Shown: positions 1-6,218, numbered from the stretch's first letter. The stretch: 8,120 nucleotides of DNA from CAYYNP01 sp964472545 (GCA_964472545.1 CAYYNP010000386.1:1-8120), one strand, 5' to 3'. Numbers and translations: made by a program. The notes: generated by a model not told the origin, from the letters alone.

Positions 1-327
1 TGTTGCTTAGCTGGACCACGGTTTTGTGCCAAACCCGTTGAAACAAAACAACCTGTGTATCGTCGTCGGCTGGTGGGAGTCCGCCAGACTCATCCGGACG
101 GAGGGATCGCGGCATGTTCTCGGCCCCATGAGAGTGGTTATCGCATCGCCGAGGCGTTCCTGACACCTCCATCAACACGCGTATTGTACGCTGCTTTGCG
201 GCAGGTACAACGGTGGCATTCGGGTTGTCTGGGGCGTGTTCGCGGCGGCCCCGTCAGAGGCAGAAAACTCGTGTCCTAAGTCGCCTTTGTGAAATGGTTT
301 GCGACGACGGTTTTTGCCCGGCAGCGG
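1..327. other. Gene-poor left flank
   Basis: No recognisable gene lies here. Frame 1 on the plus strand is open from the window edge to a TAA at 277-279, but the translation is rich in Arg, Cys and Pro and matches no family I know. Its third codon positions are mixed, unlike the strong G/C preference of gyrA, so I do not call it a gene; the tail of an upstream gene cannot be excluded. The stretch holds one good hairpin (184-210). At 277-308 it has short motifs shared with the ~405 bp repeat found later in the window. Confidence 0.5.
184..210. other. Hairpin, 10-bp stem with one bulge
   Basis: TTGTAC (184-189) pairs with GTACAA (205-210), and CTGC (191-194) pairs with GCAG (201-204). G190 is bulged and the loop is TTTGCG. 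The stem is otherwise perfect. No T-run follows on either strand, so a classical intrinsic terminator is not supported. It could end an upstream transcript or be a cruciform or protein-binding site. Confidence 0.4.
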
Positions 328-356
328 TTGTTGGGCGAGGGGGAATTCGATATAAT
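328..356 (+). promoter_or_regulatory. Probable sigma-70-type promoter for gyrA
   Basis: An exact TATAAT lies at 351-356. A 17-nt spacer separates it from TTGTTG at 328-333, which matches three of six bases of the -35 consensus TTGACA. Transcription would start near 362-365 and give a leader of about 92-95 nt before the gyrA TTG. The bases after the -10 (CGAGGGCTCG) are GC-rich. In other bacteria gyrase promoters respond to DNA relaxation; that link is an inference here. Confidence 0.5.
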
Positions 357-396
357 CGAGGGCTCGTCGTAACGCTACGGAAAACATCGCTTGAAG

Positions 397-413
397 CCCC
401 TTCACTTGAGGGG
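397..413 (+). other. Small hairpin in the gyrA leader
   Basis: CCCCT (397-401) pairs with AGGGG (409-413) around a 7-nt loop. It sits between the predicted transcription start and the gyrA ribosome binding site. No T-run follows, so it is not an obvious attenuator. It could affect mRNA stability, or it could be chance. Confidence 0.3.
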
Positions 414-445
414 TAAACGCTGGCTCTTCTAACAAAGCCTGACGA

Positions 446-450
446 AAGGA
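446..450 (+). promoter_or_regulatory. Ribosome binding site of gyrA
   Basis: AAGGA lies 6 nt before TTG 457. This spacing decides in favour of the TTG start. No ATG in this frame lies nearby with comparable spacing, and translation from 457 gives an N-terminus that runs straight into the conserved GyrA core. Confidence 0.7.
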
Positions 451-456
451 CTCACG

Positions 457-3171
457 TTGGCCACCGATTCAGATCCTCCATCCGAGACGCCCGACAACCC
501 CGACGAAAACCCCACCGACGGCAACGGCAACTCGCCGGGCAACTTGCTGCAAATGCCCATTGAGGAGGAACTCAAGGGCAGCTATCTGACTTACGCGATG
601 AGCGTGATCGTCAGCCGTGCGCTGCCCGACGTGCGCGACGGGCTGAAGCCCTCGCAGCGGCGGATTCTGGTCGCGATGAACGACTTGAATCTGACCCCCG
701 GCGCGTCGCGGGTCAAGTGCGCCAAGATCTCCGGCGACACAAGCGGCAACTACCACCCGCACGGCGAGGGCGTCATCTATCCCACGCTGGTCCGCATGGC
801 CCAGGAATGGAACATGCGCAGCGTGCTGGTCGACAAGCAGGGCAACTTCGGCTCGATCGCCGGGCTGCCGCCGGCGGCCATGCGATACACGGAAGCCCGC
901 ATGTCGCCCACGGCCTCCTTGATGCTCGAAGACCTCAAGCTCGACACGGTCGACTTTGTGCCGACCTACGACGAGCGGCGCACGGAGCCGTCGGTGTTGC
1001 CGTCGAAGTTCCCGAACCTGCTCGTCAACGGGGCCAGCGGCATCGCCGTGGGTATGGCCACGTCGATCCCGCCGCACAACCTGGGCGAAATCTGCGATGC
1101 GCTGATCCGGTTGATCGACGATCCGGATATCTCGATCGACGAACTCTTGCAAATCGTGCCCGGCCCGGATTTCCCCACCGGGGGCGTCGTCTGTGGCCGC
1201 GACGGCATCCGCCGGGGCTACCACGCCGGACGCAGCACGATCGTGATTCGCGCCCGCACCCGAATCGAAGAAATCGGCAAGAACCGCCGCCGGATCATCA
1301 TCACCGAGATCCCCTACCAGCAGGCCCGCGACCGTGTGGAGGAGCGGATCGCCGCAGCGGTCAACGACGGCCGTATCCCGGGCATCGCCGGCGTGCGCAA
1401 CGAAAGCGACCTGAAAGAGCCCGTCCGGCTGGTCGTCCAGGTGAAGCGCGACGCCGATCCCGACGTGGTTCTCAACCAGCTCTACCAATTCACGCCGCTG
1501 CAAGACACTTTTTCGGTCAACCTGCTGGCGTTGGTCGACGGTAAGCCGCGGCTGCTGTCGTTCAAGGAGCTGCTCGAAGAGTTCATCCGCCATCGGGCGT
1601 CGGTGATCCGCCGCCGTACGCAGTTCCTGCTGGCCAAGGCCCGGCAGCGAAAGCACACCGTCGAAGGCCTGCTGCTGGCCCACGCGAACATCGACGAAGT
1701 GATTCGCGTGATCCGCAACTCCAACACCCAGGCCGAGGCCAAACAGCGGCTGATGACGATCGAGACGCCCGCCGCGCTGCTCCGCCGGGCGTTGGGCGAC
1801 GACGGTTTCGCCGTCTTCTGCGAAGAACGCGGCGAGCACGACGCCTACACGCTGACGCCCGTCCAGGCCGACGCGATCCTCAAAATGACCCTCGGCCAAC
1901 TGGTCAACCTCGAACAGGAGAAGCTGGCCGGCGAACATCGCGAGTTGCTCGAGAAGATCGCCGAATACCAGCGGATCCTCTCCGACGAGCAGAACGTGCG
2001 GGAGATCATCCGCAACGATCTGCGGGAACTGAAGCGGAAATACGGCGAACCCCGCCGCACCGAGATCAGCGGCGAAGAGGTCGGCGATCTCGACATGGAC
2101 GACCTGATCACCGAGGAGACGATGGTCGTCTCGATCAGCAGCAACGGCTACATCAAGCGGACGCCGGTCACCGCCTATCGCATGCAGCGCCGCGGCGGCA
2201 AGGGTCTCAAGGGCGCCAAGGCCGAAGAGGAAGACCCCATCCAGCACCTCTTCGTGGCCAGCACCCACGCCTTTTTGCTCTTCTTCACCAACCGCGGCAA
2301 GGTCTACTGGCGCAAAGTCTACGGCCTGCCCCAGTTGGCCCGCGACAGCCGCGGCCGGGCGATCGTCAACCTCTTGAACCTGGCCCCCGGCGAGCAGATC
2401 ACCGACTGCCGGGCGGTGAAGGATTTCGACCGGCCGGACCACTTCCTGGTGATGGCCACCGCCCGCGGACTCGTCAAGAAGACCTCGTTGAAGGCCTACA
2501 GCCGTCCGTTGCGCAGCGGCATCATCGCTATCAAGCTCCGCGAGGGCGACGAGCTGGTCGACGTCGTGGTGGCCGGCCCCGGCGACGAGTTGGTCCTTTC
2601 CACCGCCAACGGCATGGCCATCCGCTTCAAACAATCCGACGCCCGGGCGATGGGCCGCAACTCCAGCGGCGTAAAGGGCATCTCGCTGGCCGCCGACGAC
2701 CGCGTGGTGGGCATGGTCGTGGCCGATCCGGAAGCTGCGCTGCTGACCGTATGCGCCAACGGCTACGGCAAGCGAACGCCCTTTGGTCCCAACCTGCCCA
2801 GCGAGCCGGCCGACGAGGCCCCCGAAGCAGTAACCGACGACGCGGCCGAGGATTCCAATGGCAACGGCAACGGCTACTCCGGCCAGCGCAGTTATCGCAC
2901 GCAGCGCCGCGGCGGCAAGGGCCTTCGCGACATCAAAACGGCGCCCCGCAACGGCCCGGTGATCGGCGTCTGCCGCGTCTGCGAAGACGACGAGTTGTTG
3001 ATGATCACCGCCCGCGGCAAGCTCCAACGCGTCCGCGCCGCCGACATCAGCATCGTCGGCCGCAACACCCAAGGCGTGACGATCATGAACCTCGACGCCG
3101 ACGACACGCTGGTGGCCGTCAAGCGGGTGCCGCAGGACAGCAACGGGGACGAAGAGGAAGCGACGACGTAG
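457..3171 (+). CDS. gyrA: DNA gyrase subunit A
   Basis: GyrA (904 aa) is the DNA-breaking and rejoining subunit of the A2B2 gyrase, which introduces negative supercoils using ATP hydrolysed by GyrB. The conserved core begins at about residue 34 (MPIEEELKGSYLTYAMSVI), after an acidic Pro/Asn/Gly-rich extension of ~25 residues. The winged-helix domain has the HPHGE motif (100-104) and the catalytic tyrosine Y144 in AAMRYTEARM, with the neighbouring Arg143. The tower and coiled coil follow to about residue 535. The C-terminal beta-pinwheel carries a perfect GyrA-box QRRGGKG at 577-583, which marks GyrA rather than ParC. A second QRRGGKG lies at 816-822, preceded by a low-complexity acidic insertion (about 776-812). 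The positions equal to E. coli Ser83 and Asp87 are Gly105 and Pro109. No gyrB is in the window. The repeat element begins at the stop codon, and the next gene is convergent. The start is TTG, chosen from the Shine-Dalgarno spacing. Confidence 0.97.
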   Translation: MATDSDPPSETPDNPDENPTDGNGNSPGNLLQMPIEEELKGSYLTYAMSVIVSRALPDVRDGLKPSQRRILVAMNDLNLTPGASRVKCAKISGDTSGNYHPHGEGVIYPTLVRMAQEWNMRSVLVDKQGNFGSIAGLPPAAMRYTEARMSPTASLMLEDLKLDTVDFVPTYDERRTEPSVLPSKFPNLLVNGASGIAVGMATSIPPHNLGEICDALIRLIDDPDISIDELLQIVPGPDFPTGGVVCGRDGIRRGYHAGRSTIVIRARTRIEEIGKNRRRIIITEIPYQQARDRVEERIAAAVNDGRIPGIAGVRNESDLKEPVRLVVQVKRDADPDVVLNQLYQFTPLQDTFSVNLLALVDGKPRLLSFKELLEEFIRHRASVIRRRTQFLLAKARQRKHTVEGLLLAHANIDEVIRVIRNSNTQAEAKQRLMTIETPAALLRRALGDDGFAVFCEERGEHDAYTLTPVQADAILKMTLGQLVNLEQEKLAGEHRELLEKIAEYQRILSDEQNVREIIRNDLRELKRKYGEPRRTEISGEEVGDLDMDDLITEETMVVSISSNGYIKRTPVTAYRMQRRGGKGLKGAKAEEEDPIQHLFVASTHAFLLFFTNRGKVYWRKVYGLPQLARDSRGRAIVNLLNLAPGEQITDCRAVKDFDRPDHFLVMATARGLVKKTSLKAYSRPLRSGIIAIKLREGDELVDVVVAGPGDELVLSTANGMAIRFKQSDARAMGRNSSGVKGISLAADDRVVGMVVADPEAALLTVCANGYGKRTPFGPNLPSEPADEAPEAVTDDAAEDSNGNGNGYSGQRSYRTQRRGGKGLRDIKTAPRNGPVIGVCRVCEDDELLMITARGKLQRVRAADISIVGRNTQGVTIMNLDADDTLVAVKRVPQDSNGDEEEATT

Positions 3172-3572
3172 GCCTTCAAGCCTGCCAAAGTTGGCGGTTC
3201 CTGCATTGTTTGCAGTGGTTTGACTGCGCCGCCGTTGCGTCGCGCCGAGCCACAATCCACAAGCTCTTTCAGGGACAGGACTTACGTCGATCAGGCCTGT
3301 GCGTCGCCGGTCCCCCCATATGTGCCGTTGTTCAGTATGTGGCAGTCTGTGGTTGTAAGTCGTTATATCCCAACAGGTTGCAGTGATTCGCCCGAATCGG
3401 TTGCCGACCAACTTCTCGCCGACGGACTTACGTCGATCCGATCGGCGTCGCAGAACGCGGGAAAGCCCATGTCGGCCGGGAGTTACGACATCACAATGTT
3501 CTAGCGGATCGTCGTAACTCGAATTGCTTTGGGGTTGACGAGATCGTAAGGTCCGGTAATTGCGCCCGGAAG
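3168..3572 (+). repeat. ~405 bp structured intergenic repeat, copy 1
   Basis: This segment matches 5752-6157 in direct orientation at roughly 70% identity by eye. Similarity starts at the shared GTAGG, which includes the last bases of gyrA, and ends after CGGAAG. Best-conserved blocks are GACTTACGTCGA (3279 and again 3425), GTAAGTCGTTAT (3355), GGACTTACGTCGATCCG (3424), GAGTTACGAC/GTCGTAACTC (3480/3511) and GCTTTGGGGTTGACGAG (3526-3542). From 3355 to 3570 all landmark distances equal those of copy 2. Stems visible here are TGCCGT/GTGGCA (3323-3328/3339-3344), GATTC/GAATC (3385-3389/3394-3398), the 10-bp stem at 3480/3511, and TCCGG/CCGGA (3552-3556/3566-3570). No transposase, terminal inverted repeats or convincing reading frame is seen. 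It is probably a member of a dispersed family encoding a structured RNA. It lies in the gyrA 3' region and may be co-transcribed with gyrA. Strand is given by the gyrA-parallel orientation only. Confidence 0.8.
3480..3520 (+). other. Conserved 10-bp inverted repeat in repeat copy 1
   Basis: GAGTTACGAC (3480-3489) and GTCGTAACTC (3511-3520) are perfect inverted repeats separated by 21 nt. With one G bulged, ATC/GAT could add three more pairs. The same arms and the same 21-nt distance occur in copy 2 with a different loop sequence. Confidence 0.7.
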
Positions 3573-3601
3573 ACGCTGTGGAATGCCAACAAGCCAGCGC
3601 C

Positions 3602-3631
3602 ATTCCCCTGAGGCGTCGCAACGCGGGGAAT
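3602..3631. terminator. Strong GC-rich hairpin between convergent genes (terminator candidate)
   Basis: ATTCCCC (3602-3608) pairs with GGGGAAT (3625-3631). Inside, GCGT (3613-3616) pairs with ACGC (3621-3624) around the tetraloop CGCA; the only unpaired stem bases are TGAG (3609-3612). It lies just past repeat copy 1, between the 3' ends of gyrA and the transporter gene, where a bidirectional terminator would be useful. No T-run follows on either strand, so termination is an inference. Confidence 0.4.
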
Positions 3632-3632
3632 T

Positions 3633-3744
3633 CCGGAATACCCGGCATCTCTAATGATTATGGTGTCACCGGAATACGCCCCCGGAATACGTCCCGGAAT
3701 ACGTCACCGGAATACGTCCACCGGAATACGTCCACCGGAATACG
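3633..3744. repeat. 12-14 bp tandem repeat array (CCGGAATACG)
   Basis: CCGGAATACG occurs six times, starting at 3669, 3682, 3694, 3707, 3721 and 3735, with periods of 13, 12, 13, 14 and 14. CCGGAATAC without the final G occurs once more at 3633, 36 bases before the first unit. The variable linker is TCCA, TCA, TC or CC. Periods not divisible by three argue against protein coding. Units and linkers are too short for CRISPR. It follows repeat copy 1 and has no counterpart after copy 2. It looks like a minisatellite grown by slippage; a protein-binding array is possible. Confidence 0.85.
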
Positions 3745-3905
3745 CATCTGTAGAGGCGGGGCGGCATGCCAGCGACGGACAACTTCCACCGGTCGGAAGC
3801 AGCTTCAGTCGTCGGGCAGACGGCGAGGATTGTGAGCGTAACGGCGATCTTGATGCAGGGGCGAATCTTGGAGATGGAAGGTAGGTGCGCGCCTGTGAAT
3901 TGCCT

Positions 3906-5432
3906 TCATGGAATCGGTACGTAGAGAGGTCCGTCGGGGCCGAGAGGAATGCCCAACGCCATCCAAACGCCCAGCAGCAGCGTCCAGAAGATCAGGAGGA
4001 ATATGGTGTAGGGCATCATGCAGGCGACGATCGTGCCGATGCCGTGTTTCTCATCGTATTTCTGGCTGAAGGCGACGATCAGCGGGAAGTAGCTCATCAT
4101 CGGTGTCACCAGATTGCTGGTGGAGTCGCCGATACGGAAGGCTACCTGGGTCAACGCGGGGTGATAGCCCAGCAGCATGAACATGGGGACGAAGACCGGG
4201 GCCATAATGGCCCACTTGGCTGATGCACTGCCCATGAACAGATTGATGAAGGCGCAGAGGAAGACGAACGCCAGGATCAGCGGAATGCTCTGGAGGCCGA
4301 TGTTCTTGAGGAATTCGGCCCCGTGGATGGCGAGGATGATGCCGAGCTGGCTGTGTTTGAAGAAATAGACGAACTGGGCGGCGAAGAAGACGAGGACGAT
4401 GTAGTTCAGCAGCGGCTTCATGCTGACGGTGATGTGCTTCATGAACTCGCGGTCATTGCGGATGGAGCGAGTGATGAGGCCGTAGGTCAGGCCGGGAATA
4501 AGGAAGAACAACAGAATCGCAACGATGATACCTTTGAAGAACGGCGAGGCCAGGACGGCGCCTGTTTCGGGATCGCGCAGGACGGCGCCTTCGGGGGCGA
4601 TCATCAGCGCGAGCCCCGCGATCGTGAGGATCAGTGCGATCAGGGCGCCGATGAGGCCTTTCTTCTCGGCGGGCGTGAGGGGATCGACGGAGACACGCGG
4701 CGCCGAGCCGGTGTACTCGCCGAGGCGGGGTTCGACGATCTTCTCGGTGACCCATGTGCCCACGGCGGTGATCAGAACGGTGGAAACGCACATGAAGTAG
4801 TAGTTGGCCGTGGGGTTGACGGTCTCGGCGGAGTCGAGAATCTGGGCGGCTGCTTCGGAGAGACCCGCGAGGATGGTGTCGTTGGCGCCGATCATGAGGT
4901 TGGCGCCGAATCCCCCACTGACACCGCAGAACGCGGCAGCGAGGCCGGCCATCGGATGTCGGCCGATGGCGTGATAGACCATCGCGCCCAGCGGGATCAG
5001 GATGACGTAGCCGACGCCTTCACCGATGGAGCTGAGCACGCCGGCCAGGACGATCGCGCCGGTGATCAACCTTGGCGGCGCTTTGAGGACCAGGGCTCTG
5101 ATCATGGCGGCGAAGAGACCCGAGCCCTCCGCAACGCCGATGCCCACCATAGCGGTCAGTGCGTACCCCAGCGGCGGGAAGGCGACGAAGTTGTGCATGA
5201 CGTGGGTATAGATCCAGCGGATGCCGTCGGCGCTGAGCAGACTTTCGACCGTGATGATCGATCCGTCGCCGGGATGGACGGCCTGGACGGATGCCGCCTT
5301 GCACAGCCAGGAGATAATCGCGACCGCAATGGCCAGCATCGCGAAGAGCGTGGCCGGGTGTGGCAGCTTGTTGCCGACGAGTTCGATGCCGTCGAGACCC
5401 TTCTTAAACCATCGTCCGCCTAGCCGTGCCAA
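3906..5432 (-). CDS. abgT: AbgT-family transporter (p-aminobenzoyl-glutamate / antimetabolite exporter type)
   Basis: This inner-membrane protein has 508 aa, the usual length for the family. AbgT proteins import p-aminobenzoyl-glutamate, a folate breakdown product, or, like MtrF and YdaH, export sulfonamide-type antimetabolites; which role applies here cannot be told. Hydrophobic segments are clear at about 27-45, 85-107, 122-152, 210-228, 258-280, 300-320, 340-358, 385-400, 408-425 and 464-492. Family motifs are SSIGEGVGYVILIPLGAMVY (134-153), CGVSGGFGANLMIGANDTIL (169-188), NPTANYYF (206-213) and GSASAKWAIMAPVFVPMF (401-418). Residues matching the MtrF functional set as I recall it are present: D185, S404, W407, P425, R433, D436 and P444. 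The start is TTG with GGAGGA 8 nt upstream. The gene is convergent with gyrA and flanked on both sides by the ~405 bp repeat. No folate gene is adjacent. Confidence 0.93.
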   Translation of the reverse strand: MARLGGRWFKKGLDGIELVGNKLPHPATLFAMLAIAVAIISWLCKAASVQAVHPGDGSIITVESLLSADGIRWIYTHVMHNFVAFPPLGYALTAMVGIGVAEGSGLFAAMIRALVLKAPPRLITGAIVLAGVLSSIGEGVGYVILIPLGAMVYHAIGRHPMAGLAAAFCGVSGGFGANLMIGANDTILAGLSEAAAQILDSAETVNPTANYYFMCVSTVLITAVGTWVTEKIVEPRLGEYTGSAPRVSVDPLTPAEKKGLIGALIALILTIAGLALMIAPEGAVLRDPETGAVLASPFFKGIIVAILLFFLIPGLTYGLITRSIRNDREFMKHITVSMKPLLNYIVLVFFAAQFVYFFKHSQLGIILAIHGAEFLKNIGLQSIPLILAFVFLCAFINLFMGSASAKWAIMAPVFVPMFMLLGYHPALTQVAFRIGDSTSNLVTPMMSYFPLIVAFSQKYDEKHGIGTIVACMMPYTIFLLIFWTLLLGVWMALGIPLGPDGPLYVPIP

Positions 5433-5440
5433 GAGCGTGT

Positions 5441-5446
5441 TCCTCC
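5441..5446 (-). promoter_or_regulatory. Ribosome binding site of the AbgT-family gene
   Basis: TCCTCC on the plus strand reads GGAGGA on the gene strand, 8 nt before the TTG at 5432-5430. This strong site fixes the start despite the TTG codon. Confidence 0.75.
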
Positions 5447-5751
5447 AATTGTCACGTCGTTCTGGGAGCGGCTGAACTGAGATTCACGGGGCACAACCGC
5501 CCTGCCGCAAAATTCTACTTGTTGTCTTCGATTGAGTACAGATGCGTCTTCGTCCGCAGCAACAGGGCGCCGTCCGACGGGGACAGTGAAGCCACTCATC
5601 CTGCATCCAAACGCCGGTCGGGAAGTGCAGCGCTGAGCGGATAGCCCCGGCGCTTTTCCGCAATTGGCGTCGTCATCTCTTGCGCGTTGTCGGAAAACGC
5701 GTCGGGGTGGCCACAGGAGGAGACCGAGCGAGTGCCTCTTGTGGCGTTGCC
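5447..5751. other. Intergenic region upstream of the AbgT-family gene
   Basis: About 305 bases lie between the transporter ribosome binding site and repeat copy 2, with no gene I can support. The region must hold the transporter promoter unless transcription enters from the right-hand gene through the repeat. I see no recognisable riboswitch. Small frames on both strands have no ribosome binding site or known similarity. Confidence 0.5.
5512..5540 (-). promoter_or_regulatory. Weak promoter candidate for the AbgT-family gene
   Basis: On the minus strand TAGAAT (5517-5512) matches five of six bases of the -10 consensus. A 17-nt spacer separates it from TGTACT (5540-5535), a poor -35. It would give a leader of roughly 75 nt. 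The assignment rests on the -10 alone. Confidence 0.25.
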
Positions 5752-6157
5752 GTAGGGCTTCAAGGCTGCCGAAGTTGACCATTCCTGCAAAGTTGCCGTG
5801 GTTCGACCGCCCCGCCACTACGTCGAGCCGCGATCGCCGTCCGTAAGCTCTTTTGGCAAAACGACTTACGTCGAGCAGGCCAGAGTGGGCCATAATCCCC
5901 CCACACGTGCCGTCGTTCAACAAACGGCAATCCGTTGCTGTAAGTCGTTATCTCTCAACAGGTTGCGACGACTCGCCTGGCGCGATTGCCGGTCAACTTC
6001 TCGCCAACGGACTTACGTCGATCCGGCCGGCGTTTCGCAGCGATGGAACCTTCATGTCAACCGGGAGTTACGACATCGTCGTGTCCCGGCGAATCGTCGT
6101 AACTCGATCTGCTTTGGGGTTGACGAGAGCAGAAAGTCCGGTAATTGCGCTCGGAAG
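5752..6157 (+). repeat. ~405 bp structured intergenic repeat, copy 2
   Basis: This is a direct-orientation relative of 3168-3572. Shared blocks are GACTTACGTCGA at 5863, TGTAAGTCGTTAT at 5939, CAACTTCTCGCC at 5994, GGACTTACGTCGATCCG at 6009, GAGTTACGAC at 6065, TCGTCGTAACTCGA at 6094 and TGCTTTGGGGTTGACGAGA at 6110. Stems are ACGACTTAC/GTAAGTCGT (5861-5869/5940-5948, 9 bp), TGCCGT/ACGGCA (5908-5913/5924-5929), GAGTTACGAC/GTCGTAACTC (6065-6074/6096-6105) and TCCGG/TCGGA (6137-6141/6151-6155). It lies between the 5' side of the transporter gene and the 3' end of the right-hand gene, so either neighbour's transcription would read it in the reverse direction. No transposase or terminal inverted repeats are visible. 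Strand only records the same orientation as copy 1. Confidence 0.8.
6065..6105 (+). other. Conserved 10-bp inverted repeat in repeat copy 2
   Basis: The same GAGTTACGAC/GTCGTAACTC arms as in copy 1 occur here, again 21 nt apart. The loop sequence differs at many positions but keeps ATC at both ends. Identical arms with divergent loops suggest selection on the stem. Confidence 0.7.
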
Positions 6158-6181
6158 CACTCTACGAGACTCCGGCCCCCC

Positions 6182-6214
6182 GGCGGTCTAGCCCGCCTCT
6201 AATCCGTCTGGATT
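6182..6214 (-). terminator. Two adjacent hairpins after the right-hand gene (terminator candidate)
   Basis: Just beyond the stop codon on the minus strand, AATCC (6201-6205) pairs with GGATT (6210-6214) around a 4-nt loop. GGCGG (6182-6186) pairs with CCGCC (6193-6197) around a 6-nt loop. They lie 5 and 22 nt past the stop codon at 6221-6219. There is no T-run, so function as a terminator is unproven. Confidence 0.3.
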
Positions 6215-6218
6215 GACA

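Noticed and set aside
717..1544. Plus-strand 275-codon frame inside gyrA
   Set aside because: It is an Arg/Pro/His-rich out-of-frame shadow of gyrA with no independent support.
469..3648. Very long open frame (1059 codons) on the minus strand opposite gyrA
   Set aside because: It is a mirror of the strong G/C third-position bias of gyrA. Its translation is rich in Ala, Asp, His and Val with no known family, and the plus strand is unmistakably gyrA.
3633..3744. CRISPR array
   Set aside because: The units are only 10 bp with 2-4 bp linkers, so there are no spacers, and no cas gene is present.
3560..3884. Two overlapping plus-strand frames across the tandem array (repeating RNTS / PEY residues)
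   Set aside because: The array period varies between 12, 13 and 14, so the frame is not kept from unit to unit. Neither frame has a ribosome binding site or known similarity.
4323..5423. 366-codon plus-strand frame opposite the AbgT-family gene
   Set aside because: It is an Asp/Glu/Gly-rich antisense shadow of a gene whose minus-strand translation is clearly a membrane transporter.
3168..6157. The two ~405 bp repeats as insertion sequences or integron attC sites
   Set aside because: There is no transposase or integrase, no terminal inverted repeats and no target duplications. The stems do not fit the RYYYAAC/GTTRRRY core arrangement of attC.
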